Shown: positions 38,165-47,455, counted from the stretch's first letter. The stretch: 63,204 bases of DNA from Alphaproteobacteria bacterium (GCA_040905865.1 JBBDQU010000001.1:1-63204); one strand, 5' to 3'. The notes: generated by a model not told the origin, from the sequence alone. A program made the numbers and translations.

Positions 38165-39325
38165 TCAGCCGATACTGGACGAACCCGTCGAAATCTGCTG
38201 GATCGCGGCGGCATAGTTCGGGTTCCGGCGCCACTGCCGGGTGACCGCCTTTGCGTGGTCCGGGTTTACATCCAGATAAAGCGACGTGACCCGGGTCAGG
38301 TCGCCGCTCGGCAGGCTTTCTTCCGAACGACCGCCCGACCGAAGCAATCGATAGATTGCGGCAAACACATTTGGCGCCAGATTGATCGACCGGCAGGCAA
38401 TGGCGAGGTTTTCGCCGCCGGCCTCGAACATGATCCGCCGGATTTCGGGCAGCGGCAATCCGCTCGCCTGGGACAGGATGGACTGAAACATCGGGATCTT
38501 TCCCTCGCGCAGTGCCTTGACCATCCGGTGCTGGGCGACTTCGTCCAGTGTCAGAAGCGACGTCAGGGAATCGTCCGCCGGCCGTACGGCATGGCCGCTT
38601 TCATGCAGACTGTCCTGTACGGCGCTCTCCATGGCGACGTCAAAATCATCCGGGCACAGTTTGTATCGCGACATGATATCCTGACGCAGCGCCGCCGATA
38701 CCCACCAGTACATCTTCTGCGCCATTTCCTGGCTCAGTTCGCGCCGCTTCAGCAGGGGTTTGCGGTAGGCTTCCTCCCGTTCCGAGTGATCGACCAGACG
38801 CGCCAGGGCTTTGACCGACATCTTGCTGCCATGGTTCTGCAGAAGCGTCGCGATGATCACGGGGTTATTCGTTTCGACGAGCGCGTCGGAAACAGGCTCG
38901 CTGACCTCCGGCCGCATCGATATCGCCAGTTGATGCTCCATCGTGCGGTGATGGATGATTTCGATAAGCTCCGAATCCCGCAGGACATCGCTGCGTTGCA
39001 GAACCGGCAGCGAAACCTCGATCTGGTCGTTGGCCAGTTCGATAATGAGTTCATGCGGGGCAGTGTCCACCCCGGACAGCTTTTGCGCCAGCTTTTGCCG
39101 AACTGTCGTCTCGACATCCCGGACCAGCTTGCTCAGGATATCGTACATTATGGCCTGCTCGGACTTGTTGAGCGTGCCGCTTTCGGTGCCGAAAAGATCG
39201 CCTACGGCGGAAGCAAGGTTTTCCCGGCCAGCGCGGGTCCGGTCACGGGCTAACGCGAGGAGGGAATCCAGATTGCCGACCTCGGGCCGCTTCCGCCATG
39301 GAACCGTGTCTTCTAGGTGCTGCAT
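38165..39325 (-). CDS. DUF2336 family protein (copy 3)
   Basis: 386-aa paralogue of the preceding gene, with the same helical blocks (EQAIMYDILSKLVRDVETTV, VRQKLAQKLSGVDTAPHELI, LANDQIEVSLPVLQRS, IIHHRTMEHQLAISM). The C-terminal region IPMFQSILSQASGLPLPEIR resembles copy 1's EVALFIAMFTKFTALDEKFV. Start ATG 39325 is used; a TTG at 39334 is possible. A GGAGGCG/CGCCTCC hairpin (39343-39359) lies in the leader. Confidence 0.85.
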   Translation of the reverse strand: MQHLEDTVPWRKRPEVGNLDSLLALARDRTRAGRENLASAVGDLFGTESGTLNKSEQAIMYDILSKLVRDVETTVRQKLAQKLSGVDTAPHELIIELANDQIEVSLPVLQRSDVLRDSELIEIIHHRTMEHQLAISMRPEVSEPVSDALVETNNPVIIATLLQNHGSKMSVKALARLVDHSEREEAYRKPLLKRRELSQEMAQKMYWWVSAALRQDIMSRYKLCPDDFDVAMESAVQDSLHESGHAVRPADDSLTSLLTLDEVAQHRMVKALREGKIPMFQSILSQASGLPLPEIRRIMFEAGGENLAIACRSINLAPNVFAAIYRLLRSGGRSEESLPSGDLTRVTSLYLDVNPDHAKAVTRQWRRNPNYAAAIQQISTGSSSIG

Positions 39326-39342
39326 GCCATTCAATTTTCTCT

Positions 39343-39359
39343 GGAGGCGTCACGCCTCC
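39343..39359. promoter_or_regulatory. Leader hairpin upstream of DUF2336 copy 3
   Basis: Perfect 7-bp stem, GGAGGCG 39343-39349 with CGCCTCC 39353-39359 and loop TCA, just upstream of the start codon. On the minus-strand transcript it would place a GGAGG sequence inside a stem, so it may limit ribosome access. The function is inferred only from position. Confidence 0.4.
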
Positions 39360-39515
39360 TGTTATGATTAGGTGTAAATCTGGTTAAATATTTGTTACTT
39401 CCGCACGGGCTTTCTTTATCTTCGCGACGTCGCGCTGTCTTTGCCAGGTTAAAACCAATAATTTAACGATTCGTTGATAAGTTTATCAGGAAATCATTAA
39501 GTTCGGGGAAAATCA

Positions 39516-40754
39516 ATGGCGTGGCTTTATCTTGCCATATTACTGCTGGCGGTGTTTCCGGCGAACGCCGCAGCGCCGGAGGACCGCCCGGGACAGAAAT
39601 TCCACATACGGGCACAGGACTTGCCTGTACCTTACGCAACGCGAAGCGTATCCAACCGGATGGACGTGATCCGGCGCGACGACACACAGATGCCTGTGGC
39701 GCCGGAGGGATATGAGGTGACCATCTTCGCCTCAGGGCTCAGCCATGCCCGCTGGATGACCGTGGCGCCGAGCGGCGAGGTTTTCCTGGCGCAGACCGGA
39801 ATCGACGAGGTAACGCTGCTGATCGATTCCGACAGGGATGGCCGCGCCGAAGAAGTCACGCCATTCGTGACCGGGCTGGATGGGCCGCACGGACTCGCGT
39901 TCCGGGACGGCTATTTGTATATCGCCGATCTGCACGGCATCTGGCGGCTTCCCTATCGCGCCGGCCAGCGCAGCGCCGGACAGGCGCCGGAGCGGATTAC
40001 CCCACCGGGCGTGTTTGGCGTTCCGGGGGGGCATTGGACGCGCAACATAGCATTCGATGCCGACGGCCGGTTCATTTATGCCGCGATTGGCAGCGTCACG
40101 AATATTGGCGAGGAATTGCCGCCGCGCGCGACCATCATGCGATTCAATGCGGATGGTACGGGCGGCAGGGTTTTCGCGAGCGGCCTGCGCAACCCCGTCG
40201 GTATTGCCGTACATCCCCGCACCGGCGCGTTATACACCGCGGTTAATGAACGTGACGGGCTGGGCGACGGCCTCGTGCCGGACTACCTGACCAGCGTACG
40301 CGACGGCGGGTTCTATGGCTGGCCCTATGCCTATATCGGCGCCAATCCGCAGCCGTTTTTTGCGGAACGCCGGCCCGATCTCGTGCAGGAAAGCATTGTC
40401 CCCGATGTCCTGTTCCAGGCGCACTCGGCGCCGCTTGGCCTGGCGTTCGCCGATAGCGACCAGTTTCCCCCGGATTGGCGCGACGATGCGCTGGTCGCGC
40501 TGCACGGGTCATGGAATGCGGCAAGGCCGACCGGATACAAGGTGGTCCGGGTGCCGTTTGAAAACGGTAGCCCGACCGGCGGTTATGAGAATTTCGTTAC
40601 CGGGTTCTGGGTCGATACGAAGGAGGGCTGGCGCGGCAACAGTGCCGCGCAGGTTATCGGCCGCCCGGCTGGACTGGCGCTTGCGCGGGACGGCAGCCTG
40701 CTGATTGCCGATGACGCCGCCAATGTCGTCTGGCGGGTCCGCAAGCGGCCCTGA
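39516..40754 (+). CDS. PQQ-type sugar/sorbosone dehydrogenase, exported
   Basis: 412-aa secreted beta-propeller of the soluble glucose/sorbosone dehydrogenase family, oxidising aldoses with PQQ in the periplasm. The signal peptide MAWLYLAILLLAVFPANAAA is clear. Propeller signatures: FASGLSHARWMTVAPSGEVF, GLDGPHGLAFRDGYLYIAD, FASGLRNPVGIAVHPRTGAL, and VNERDGLGDGLVPDYLTSVRDGGFYGWPYAYIG. No PQQ synthesis genes are in the window. Substrate not predictable. Confidence 0.9.
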   Translation: MAWLYLAILLLAVFPANAAAPEDRPGQKFHIRAQDLPVPYATRSVSNRMDVIRRDDTQMPVAPEGYEVTIFASGLSHARWMTVAPSGEVFLAQTGIDEVTLLIDSDRDGRAEEVTPFVTGLDGPHGLAFRDGYLYIADLHGIWRLPYRAGQRSAGQAPERITPPGVFGVPGGHWTRNIAFDADGRFIYAAIGSVTNIGEELPPRATIMRFNADGTGGRVFASGLRNPVGIAVHPRTGALYTAVNERDGLGDGLVPDYLTSVRDGGFYGWPYAYIGANPQPFFAERRPDLVQESIVPDVLFQAHSAPLGLAFADSDQFPPDWRDDALVALHGSWNAARPTGYKVVRVPFENGSPTGGYENFVTGFWVDTKEGWRGNSAAQVIGRPAGLALARDGSLLIADDAANVVWRVRKRP

Positions 40755-40806
40755 ATCAAACGTGTTCCCGTTAACTATTCACATTAGAGCTTTATTAATA
40801 CCTGGT

Positions 40807-41076
40807 ATGTATCTTCCGGGTATTAGCGATCCTTTGAAGCAAGCCAAGGAGAAACTGGTGGCTATAGGTGAAGTTGCAGGCTCAACCGTGTCTACGGCAA
40901 TTTCTTCGGCGCAATTAAGCAGTACGCAGCGTGCTGCCCAGCAGGAATTGCAGGTATCCGCCGCGTCCAACACCAAGAGTACCGAGGCGACATCTGCTGC
41001 AAGCACATCTGCGACCAGTGCGACAACCTCATCCGGCGACGCGTCACGAGGCACGATTGTGGATGTTTTTGCATAG
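40807..41076 (+). CDS. Possible small Ser/Thr/Ala-rich protein
   Basis: 89-aa frame: MYLPGISDPLKQAKEKLVAI first, then a helix-prone Ala/Gln/Ser stretch and a Ser/Thr/Ala-rich low-complexity tail ending RGTIVDVFA. No family is recognised. The AT-rich sequence just upstream (40760-40806) could be a promoter. The start is uncertain and the gene itself is not certain; the opposite-strand frame looks worse. Confidence 0.4.
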   Translation: MYLPGISDPLKQAKEKLVAIGEVAGSTVSTAISSAQLSSTQRAAQQELQVSAASNTKSTEATSAASTSATSATTSSGDASRGTIVDVFA

Positions 41077-41207
41077 ATGAAAGAGCAGGGTTGATGCGGT
41101 GCGTCGACCTTGCACGGTTCTGACAGAATTTCCGTCGTGCGGCGGAATACCGATCATTTTCGATACTTTTACTTGTCTGGATCGCGTGTGCGATCCAGAC
41201 TATCGGC

Positions 41208-41786
41208 ATGTCAGACGCGAGCAACAAAACGGGATCAGAAAGCATTGAAGGGGCCGGACCCCGCGTGCGGGCGGTGCCTGCCGGCGACAACCGGCAGCGT
41301 CTTGTCTGTCCGGATTGCAACTATATCCAGTATGAAAATCCATTGGTCGTCGTTGGCGCGGTCGTGACATGGGAGGATCGGTTTCTCCTGTGCAAACGCG
41401 CGATCAATCCGCGCAAGGGGCGCTGGACGATTCCGGCCGGGTTTCTGGAGCTGCATGAAGCGGCCGCCCATGGCGCAATACGCGAAACACGTGAGGAAGC
41501 CTGCGCCGAGATTGAAATCGACGCCCTGCTGGCGGTCTACAATGTTCCGCGGATCAGCCAGATACACCTGATCTACCGCGCCAGACTGCTGAAACCGGAA
41601 TTCGCGGCGGGCGAGGAAAGCGAAGCGGTCGCGCTGTTCGCCTGGGACGACATACCATGGGACGATCTGGCCTTTCCGTCATCGCACTGGGCATTGCGGC
41701 ATTATGACGAAGTGCGCGGGCAGGATGTCTTCGCGACGCGTACCAACGCACTCGACAACGCCTGGGGCGAAATCTCGAAGGACTGA
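41208..41786 (+). CDS. Nudix hydrolase with N-terminal zinc-finger-like segment
   Basis: 192-aa protein. The N-terminal part has [12 protein letters not shown], as in the NudC-related ADP-ribose pyrophosphatase subfamily, though only one CxxC pair is present. The Nudix box is [22 protein letters not shown]: the G-x5-E-x7-RE-x2-EE core is intact, but the final Gly is replaced by Cys, a known subfamily variation. Likely acts on ADP-ribose, NADH or a similar substrate. It is followed by a fragment of the palindromic repeat. Confidence 0.88.
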   Translation: MSDASNKTGSESIEGAGPRVRAVPAGDNRQRLVCPDCNYIQYENPLVVVGAVVTWEDRFLLCKRAINPRKGRWTIPAGFLELHEAAAHGAIRETREEACAEIEIDALLAVYNVPRISQIHLIYRARLLKPEFAAGEESEAVALFAWDDIPWDDLAFPSSHWALRHYDEVRGQDVFATRTNALDNAWGEISKD

Positions 41787-41790
41787 CGAC

Positions 41791-41818
41791 AAACCTGATG
41801 TGTTATATCTTATTGAAG
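41791..41818. repeat. Remnant of palindromic element (E4)
   Basis: AAACCTGATGTG matches the right end of E1's second palindrome (34016-34028), and TATCTTATTGAAG matches E1's linker (33956-33968), but in the reverse order to E1. It looks like a rearranged or deleted copy between two convergent genes. Confidence 0.6.
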
Positions 41819-41819
41819 G

Positions 41820-42389
41820 TCAATCATCTTCGTCTTTTTTGTCTTCGGGGACGACCTGATAGCGCATGATCAGCGGCGCCTGGCAGGCCGTGAAGGCAAG
41901 GGTCAGGATCAGCGCGCCGAAGATCTTGAAGTTGACCCAGAAATCGGTGCTCTGGGTGCGCCAGACAAACTCGTTGATCAGGGCCATGGCGGCAAAAAAA
42001 ACACCGAACCGGAAGGTCAGCGTGCGCCAGCCGTGGTCGGTAAGTTGCCATGCGGCGCTCATCAGCGGCTTCAGCAGCGGCTTTCCAACCGCCAGTCCGC
42101 CCAGCAGCACGACGGCGAACAGGCCCTGCACGATGGTCGGCTTCATCTTGATAAAGCGCTCATCGTCCAGCAGGACCGTCAGGCCGCCGAATACAAGGAC
42201 GACGGTGGCGGTTACGACAAGTATGACCGGAACGCGACGTTGCAGTATATAGGAAGCCGCAATCGCAACGACCGTCGCTGCCATCAGCGCGGCGGTCGCG
42301 GGGATCAGCCCGAAGGTCAGGTATACGGCGAAGAATATGCCCAACGGACCGTATTCCATTGCCGGCCGGAGCCATGTTTGGGAATGCAT
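41820..42389 (-). CDS. Inner-membrane septation protein (IspZ/YciB family)
   Basis: 189-aa membrane protein with five or six helices, involved in cell-envelope integrity and intracellular septation in relatives. Typical motifs: EYGPLGIFFAVYLTFG, TVVAIAASYILQRRVPV, FGGLTVLLDDERFIKMKPTIVQGLF, and the C-terminal NEFVWRTQSTDFWVNFKIFG. ATG 42389 is chosen because GGAG lies nine bases upstream; other in-frame ATGs are at 42395 and 42404. Confidence 0.88.
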   Translation of the reverse strand: MHSQTWLRPAMEYGPLGIFFAVYLTFGLIPATAALMAATVVAIAASYILQRRVPVILVVTATVVLVFGGLTVLLDDERFIKMKPTIVQGLFAVVLLGGLAVGKPLLKPLMSAAWQLTDHGWRTLTFRFGVFFAAMALINEFVWRTQSTDFWVNFKIFGALILTLAFTACQAPLIMRYQVVPEDKKDEDD

Positions 42390-42608
42390 TGTCATGGGCT
42401 CCATATAACCGCGCCGCGTGGCCGCTGAAAGGGCAAAAATCCGCAATGAGCGTATGATTCGGCAATCCTGCCCGCGTCACCGGTCAGTCGGCGGATATTA
42501 TAACGATCCGATGAAGAAACAACCAGTTCGGCATGCGGCTTGTATCGGTACGGCATACAGCTTGCTAAGATGCTGTGACAAGATCGAACACCGTAAGGGG
42601 CGTGGTTC

Positions 42609-42875
42609 ATGAATCGTATCGACATTGTGGAGCAACTGCTGCGCGAGATGGCGGAGGAAATGCCGGTATTGCTGCGCGCATTGCCGGATGACGGGTTGTG
42701 GCGCGCCATGGCGTCCGGATTGCTCGCGGATGAGGAAACCGAGGCGCTGGCGGCAAGAATTGCCGAGGGCAATACCTCCTTTGCCGGAGCGCCGGACTGG
42801 CGGGAGGTTTATGGCGAAATGCGGGCGATGGTCAACGAATGGCCGGCCGGGCACCTGTCCGCCGCGGCCGGTTGA
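42609..42875 (+). CDS. Hypothetical small helical protein
   Basis: 88-aa acidic protein, mostly alpha-helical in appearance (IDIVEQLLREMAEEMPVLLRAL; LADEETEALAARIAEG; DWREVYGEMRAMVNEW). No membrane segment or known motif is visible. AAGGGG upstream of the ATG supports translation. Function unknown. Convergent with the MFS gene downstream. Confidence 0.6.
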   Translation: MNRIDIVEQLLREMAEEMPVLLRALPDDGLWRAMASGLLADEETEALAARIAEGNTSFAGAPDWREVYGEMRAMVNEWPAGHLSAAAG

Positions 42876-42909
42876 CCCGACACGGTTCAGCCCCACGGAC
42901 TTCGGCGAT

Positions 42910-44430
42910 TCAGTCGGCCGATACTGGCCGTTTCAGCAGGAAAATAAAGGGTATCACGGCGGCCGCGACAGCGGAAAAGAGATAGAAGGCGTTGGTATAA
43001 CCGATCATCGCCGCCTGCCGCTCGACCTCGTCGCCGATCCTGGACAGGCTGGTCAGCCCGTCCAGGCTCCAGGCGCCCGCGATGCCGGGAAACTGAAACA
43101 CCTCGTTGAACGGCGATACATGTTCCGAGATGACAGCATAGTTGACGCCGGAATAGTGAACGACGGCGCCGACGCATATAGAGATGAATATCGCGCTGCC
43201 CAGATTGCGGATCATGTGGAAAACGGCGGTCGCCTCGCCCATCTGACGGGGTTGCAGCGTTGCGAAGGTCAGGACGGTCAGGGGCACCCACAGAAAGCTG
43301 TTGCCGAAACCCTGGAATGCACTGGTCCACATTGCGTTCCAGATCGTGACATCCAGATCATATTGCGCCATCAGTAACCCGCTTAATGCCTGGCTGCCGA
43401 AGCCGATGGCGAGGCCGATGCGCGGGTCGATCCGGCCCATCGCGACGACGGCAAAATTCCCGATGATGCTGCCAATTCCCCGCGAGGCCAGTACGATACC
43501 GACAACCGAATCGGGAACGCCGCGCAGATCCTGCAGCAGCGGCGGAATCAGGATCATCGGCACAAAGGAGAGGGCGCCGAAAGCAAAGGCGAAACACAGC
43601 CCCAGTGCGAAATTCCGGTCGAGCAGCAATTGCGGCGGCAGGAACGGCCTGTCGGTGGTCAGCGTGTGGACGATGAAAACGTACAGTCCGAAGGCGGCAA
43701 TGGCCGTTTCCAGAATTATTTCCAGGGATTCGAACCAGTACAGCCGGTCGCCCCGGTCCATGATGAGCTGGAAGGCGGCGATGGCGATGGACAGCGCCAG
43801 GAAGCCGGTCCAGTCCAGCCGCGTGCCGAGACTGCGCCGGCTGTCGGTGATGAAGACATATACAAGGAATACCGCGAGCACGCAGACCGGGGCTGTCATG
43901 AAAAAGACCCAGCGCCAGGTGTATTCCTCGGCGACAAATCCGCCGATCGTCGGGCCGATCACCGGGCCGCAAACAACCCCCAGGCCCCAGATCGCGGTCG
44001 CCAGGCCATGCTGGTTGCGCGGGAAGGTGTTCAGGATGATTGCCTGGGACAGGGGAACAATTGGCGCGCCGAGAACCCCCTGGCCAATCCGGAACGCGAT
44101 GAGTGATTCCAGCGTCGTCGCCGTGCCCGATAGCACCGAGGCTACGGAAAACCCGGCTACACAGTAAAGCATGGTCGCCCGGCGGCCGAACCGGTTGGCC
44201 AGCCAGCCGGACATGGGCGTCATTATGGCGGTCGCCATCAGGTTGAAGGTGACCGACCAGGCGATCTGGTCTTGTGTGGCGGAAAGCGATCCCTGCAACT
44301 GTGGCAATACGACATAGGAATTGGTTGTCGTCATGGCGAACAGCAGCGTCGAGAGCGTGACGGTGCCCAGAATAAGGAAACGGCGCGACTCTGCCGTATC
44401 GGCGCTAGGGTCCGCCGCGGCCGTCGTCAT
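42910..44430 (-). CDS. DHA2-family (EmrB/QacA) MFS transporter
   Basis: 506-aa inner-membrane protein with 14 helices. N-terminal signature TNSYVVLPQLQGSLSATQDQIAWSVTFNLMATAI, motif A-like GWLANRFGRRATML, and antiporter motif C region (GLGVVCGPVIGPTIGGFVAEEYTWRWVFF). It lacks an adjacent EmrA-like adaptor, unlike the transporter at 28660. Drug or metabolite export is inferred from the family only. Confidence 0.9.
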   Translation of the reverse strand: MTTAAADPSADTAESRRFLILGTVTLSTLLFAMTTTNSYVVLPQLQGSLSATQDQIAWSVTFNLMATAIMTPMSGWLANRFGRRATMLYCVAGFSVASVLSGTATTLESLIAFRIGQGVLGAPIVPLSQAIILNTFPRNQHGLATAIWGLGVVCGPVIGPTIGGFVAEEYTWRWVFFMTAPVCVLAVFLVYVFITDSRRSLGTRLDWTGFLALSIAIAAFQLIMDRGDRLYWFESLEIILETAIAAFGLYVFIVHTLTTDRPFLPPQLLLDRNFALGLCFAFAFGALSFVPMILIPPLLQDLRGVPDSVVGIVLASRGIGSIIGNFAVVAMGRIDPRIGLAIGFGSQALSGLLMAQYDLDVTIWNAMWTSAFQGFGNSFLWVPLTVLTFATLQPRQMGEATAVFHMIRNLGSAIFISICVGAVVHYSGVNYAVISEHVSPFNEVFQFPGIAGAWSLDGLTSLSRIGDEVERQAAMIGYTNAFYLFSAVAAAVIPFIFLLKRPVSAD

Positions 44431-44879
44431 GGCGTCGCCGCGATTTCCGGAAGACCGGTCAATGGTCGAGGGCGGCCCATGGATTGGCCCTTTGCCGCCA
44501 AATTAGGAAAATATGTCACGCGAGACTATAACCCGGATTGTGGCCCTGTCACGATTGCGCCGGTGTCGGAAATATTAGCCGGTTGGGCTTGTTCTCGCAT
44601 CCATGACGCATAGGTTACCGGATAGGAACACCGGGACGGGGACTGTCGGGGGAGCATGCCGGACCGAAAATGGACGTGGGTATCTCGATTCCACATGAAT
44701 TCAGGGCAATACGGCTTGCGTCTCCATTTCCCGCAACGGTAAAGTGTCCCCAAGATACGAACGTCATCTCTCGACCGGTATGTCATGCAGGACGTCGGGG
44801 CAGCGGTGCCCGCGTCCGGCAAAATTTTGCGTGATCGGGACGATCTGGCGAGGATACTTCTTTTGAAGGGAAAACACAC
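44431..44879. other. Gene-free divergent region between the MFS and molybdenum-hydroxylase genes
   Basis: About 450 bases with no credible open frame. It should carry divergent promoters for both genes. The plus-strand gene has a good ribosome site (GAAGGGA) just before its ATG at 44880. No clear operator palindrome, riboswitch or known repeat was seen; a molybdenum or cofactor-responsive element cannot be excluded by eye. Confidence 0.5.
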
Positions 44880-47162
44880 ATGAACGAGATCAAGAAGCCG
44901 TATAAATCGATTGGCCACGACCATATTCGTCCGGACGGCGTTCCGAAAGTGACCGGTACCGCCAAGTACAGCAGTGACTACATCCTGCCGGGAACACTCT
45001 ACGGCAAGATCCTGCGCAGCCCGCACGCGCATGCGCGGATCAAGTCGATCGATACGTCGGCGGCCGAGGCGTTGCCGGGCGTGAAGGCGGTCATGACGGC
45101 GAAGGATTTCCCGGAGCAGAAGTTCGACTATATCGGCCCGGAACGTGTTGCGGTCAATTTCTGGCACGTCACCCGGAACATCATGGCGCGCGAAAAGGTG
45201 TTGTATGAAGGCCATGCGGTCGCGGCTGTTTCCGCTATCGACGCTTCCACGGCGGCCGCGGCCTGCAAGCTGATCAAGGTCGAATATGAAGTGCTGCCGC
45301 ACGCCATCGATGTCGATTTCGCGATGCAGGAAGATGCGCCGCTTCTGTTTGAGGACATGATTACGCGCGGAGTTGAACCGGCGCCGACCAAGCCGTCGAA
45401 TATTTCGAAAAAGCTCGAATTCTCGCTGGGCGATGTCGAAGCCGGATTCAAGGACGCCGACATCATCGTCGAGAAGGATTTCAAGACGGCGGCCGTTCAC
45501 CAGGGTTATATTGAGCCGCATTCCTGCCTGGCGCGTTACGATGCGGACGGCCAGGGCGAAATCTGGAGTTCAAGCCAGGGCCACTTCGTGGTTCGCGGCC
45601 TGACGGCCAAGATTGTCGGCATGAAGCTGGCTGATCTGAAGGTCAATCCGTTGGAAATCGGCGGCGGTTTCGGTGGCAAGACCGTCGTCTATGTGGAACC
45701 GGTGGCGATGGCCCTGTCGAAGAAAACAGGGCATCCCGTGCGCATCGTCATGTCGCGTGACGAGGTCTTCAAGGCGACGGGGCCGACCTCCGGTACGTCC
45801 ATCTCCCTCAAGATGGGGATCAAGAAGGACGGCACGATCACGGCCGGTCAGGGCGTGTTCCGGTATCAGGCCGGCGCCTTCCCGGGTTCGCCGGTGATGA
45901 ACGGCTGCCTGTGCGCCTTCGCGCCGTACAACATCGCGAACCAGCATGCCATCGGCTACGACGTCGTCTGCAACCGCCCGAAGGCGGCGGCGTATCGTGC
46001 GCCGGGGTCGCCGATGGCGGCCTTCGCGGTTGAAAGCGTCATCGATATCCTGGCCAAGAAGATCGGCATGGACCCGCTGGAACTTCGCATGAAGAATGCG
46101 GCGCATATCGGCACGCAGAACATCGCCGGGCCGAAACTGGCGCATGAAGGCTATGCGGAAACCGTGCAGGCCTGCATGGACCATCCGGGTTACAAGGCGA
46201 AACTCGGGCCGAACCAGGGCCGCGGCGTTGCCTCGGGTTACTGGTTCAACGGAGCGGGCGAATCGGGCGCGACAGTTTACGTCAATACCGATGGCACGGC
46301 GACGGTTGCAACCGGTAGCGTGGATGTCGGCGGATCGCGCCAGTCCATGGCGGCGATGGCGGCGGAAACGCTCGGTATCGATTACAGTCAGGTCCGGGCC
46401 ACGGTGAACGATACGACCTCGGTTCCCTATACCCATGTGACGGGCGGTTCGCGCGTGACCTTCGCAACCGGCCTGGCGGTTATCCAGGCCTGCGAGAAGG
46501 TGATCGACGAACTGCGTGCCCGCGCGGCGATGATATGGGATGTCGATGTCGAAGGCGTCATCTGGGAAGACGGCATGGCCAAACCCGCCAGCCACAATGT
46601 CGGCGAGTTCGAACCGCTTTCCTACGGTGAAATCGCGTCCAAGGCCGGTGCGACCGGTGGCCCGATCGGCGCCAGCGGCGCGGTGAATGCCGGCGGCCAG
46701 GCCCCCGGTTTCGCAACCCAGTTCTGCGATGTCGAAGTCGATCCGGAAACCGGCAAGGTGACGATCCTGCGCTTCGTTGCGGCACAGGATGTCGGCACGG
46801 CGATTTCTCCGGCCTATGTCGAGGGCCAGATCCAGGGCGGTGTCGTTCAGGGTATCGGCTGGGCGCTGAACGAAGAGTACATCTATGACGACAAGGGCCG
46901 TCTCACGAACGCCGGTTTCCTCGATTACCGTATGCCGGTGGCGTCCGATCTGCCGACGACGATCGAACCGATCCTGGTCGAGGTGCCGAATCCGAACCAT
47001 CCGTTCGGCGTCAAGGGCGTCGGCGAAGTCTGCATCTGCCCGCCGATGGCCGCAATCGCGAATGCGATTGCGAATGCGGTTGGCCGGCGCATGACCGAAC
47101 TGCCGATGTCGCCGCCGAAAGTGCTCGACGCGCTCGATAACCGCGCCGAAGCGGAGCTTTAG
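44880..47162 (+). CDS. Xanthine dehydrogenase-family molybdopterin-binding subunit (solitary)
   Basis: 760-aa large subunit of a molybdenum hydroxylase. The N-terminal Ald_Xan_dh domain reads IRPDGVPKVTGTAKYSSDY and ILRSPHAHARIKSID. The Moco domain has GGGFGGKT, the active-site loop AAYRAPGSP near residue 370, and GVKGVGE near 713 with the catalytic Glu. The AYRAPG loop resembles xanthine/aldehyde/aromatic-type enzymes rather than CO dehydrogenase (AYRCSF). The FAD (CoxM) and 2Fe-2S (CoxS) partners are missing on both sides. It is followed four bases later by a MoaD/ThiS-like gene. Heavy use of GTC, GAA and GGC codons suggests high expression. Substrate unknown. Confidence 0.9.
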   Translation: MNEIKKPYKSIGHDHIRPDGVPKVTGTAKYSSDYILPGTLYGKILRSPHAHARIKSIDTSAAEALPGVKAVMTAKDFPEQKFDYIGPERVAVNFWHVTRNIMAREKVLYEGHAVAAVSAIDASTAAAACKLIKVEYEVLPHAIDVDFAMQEDAPLLFEDMITRGVEPAPTKPSNISKKLEFSLGDVEAGFKDADIIVEKDFKTAAVHQGYIEPHSCLARYDADGQGEIWSSSQGHFVVRGLTAKIVGMKLADLKVNPLEIGGGFGGKTVVYVEPVAMALSKKTGHPVRIVMSRDEVFKATGPTSGTSISLKMGIKKDGTITAGQGVFRYQAGAFPGSPVMNGCLCAFAPYNIANQHAIGYDVVCNRPKAAAYRAPGSPMAAFAVESVIDILAKKIGMDPLELRMKNAAHIGTQNIAGPKLAHEGYAETVQACMDHPGYKAKLGPNQGRGVASGYWFNGAGESGATVYVNTDGTATVATGSVDVGGSRQSMAAMAAETLGIDYSQVRATVNDTTSVPYTHVTGGSRVTFATGLAVIQACEKVIDELRARAAMIWDVDVEGVIWEDGMAKPASHNVGEFEPLSYGEIASKAGATGGPIGASGAVNAGGQAPGFATQFCDVEVDPETGKVTILRFVAAQDVGTAISPAYVEGQIQGGVVQGIGWALNEEYIYDDKGRLTNAGFLDYRMPVASDLPTTIEPILVEVPNPNHPFGVKGVGEVCICPPMAAIANAIANAVGRRMTELPMSPPKVLDALDNRAEAEL

Positions 47163-47166
47163 GATC

Positions 47167-47433
47167 ATGGCTGCGCCCGTTCGGGTTCATATCGTGTTCT
47201 CGGACGGGTTCAGTCATCAGTACACGAATGGCGAAAAGGAATTTGACCTGCAGGTCAAGAATTTCCGCGGCATCATAAAGCAGCTCGATGACCGTTTTCC
47301 GGGGCTCGGTACTCATCTTGAGGAAGAGACCTCGGTCGCCATTGATGGCCAGATCCATGAGAATACGGCCTATTTTCAGCCGATAAGGGATGGCAGTGAA
47401 ATCTTCTTCATCCCCAAGCTGGAGGGCGGCTAA
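47167..47433 (+). CDS. MoaD/ThiS-like sulfur-carrier protein ending in Gly-Gly
   Basis: 88-aa protein with the beta-grasp pattern: VRVHIVFSDGF at the start, a central helix NFRGIIKQLDDRFPGLG, then SVAIDGQIHENTAYFQPIRDGSEIFFIP, closing with KLEGG. The free C-terminal Gly-Gly is what E1-like enzymes adenylate and thiolate in MoaD/ThiS-type carriers; DGSEIFFIP is the usual MoaD strand before it. It starts four bases after the molybdenum hydroxylase gene, so the two are surely co-transcribed. A dedicated role in cofactor sulfuration or enzyme maturation is inferred, not shown. Confidence 0.82.
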   Translation: MAAPVRVHIVFSDGFSHQYTNGEKEFDLQVKNFRGIIKQLDDRFPGLGTHLEEETSVAIDGQIHENTAYFQPIRDGSEIFFIPKLEGG

Positions 47434-47455
47434 GAGCCCCCGGACCATCCGTTAA

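Noticed and set aside
44880-47162. Carbon monoxide dehydrogenase large subunit
   Set aside because: The active-site loop is AAYRAPGSP, not the AYRCSF loop of CO dehydrogenases, and CoxM/CoxS are absent.
45570-47168. 532-codon minus-strand open frame opposite the molybdenum hydroxylase
   Set aside because: Arg/Ala/His-rich shadow of a clear family member.
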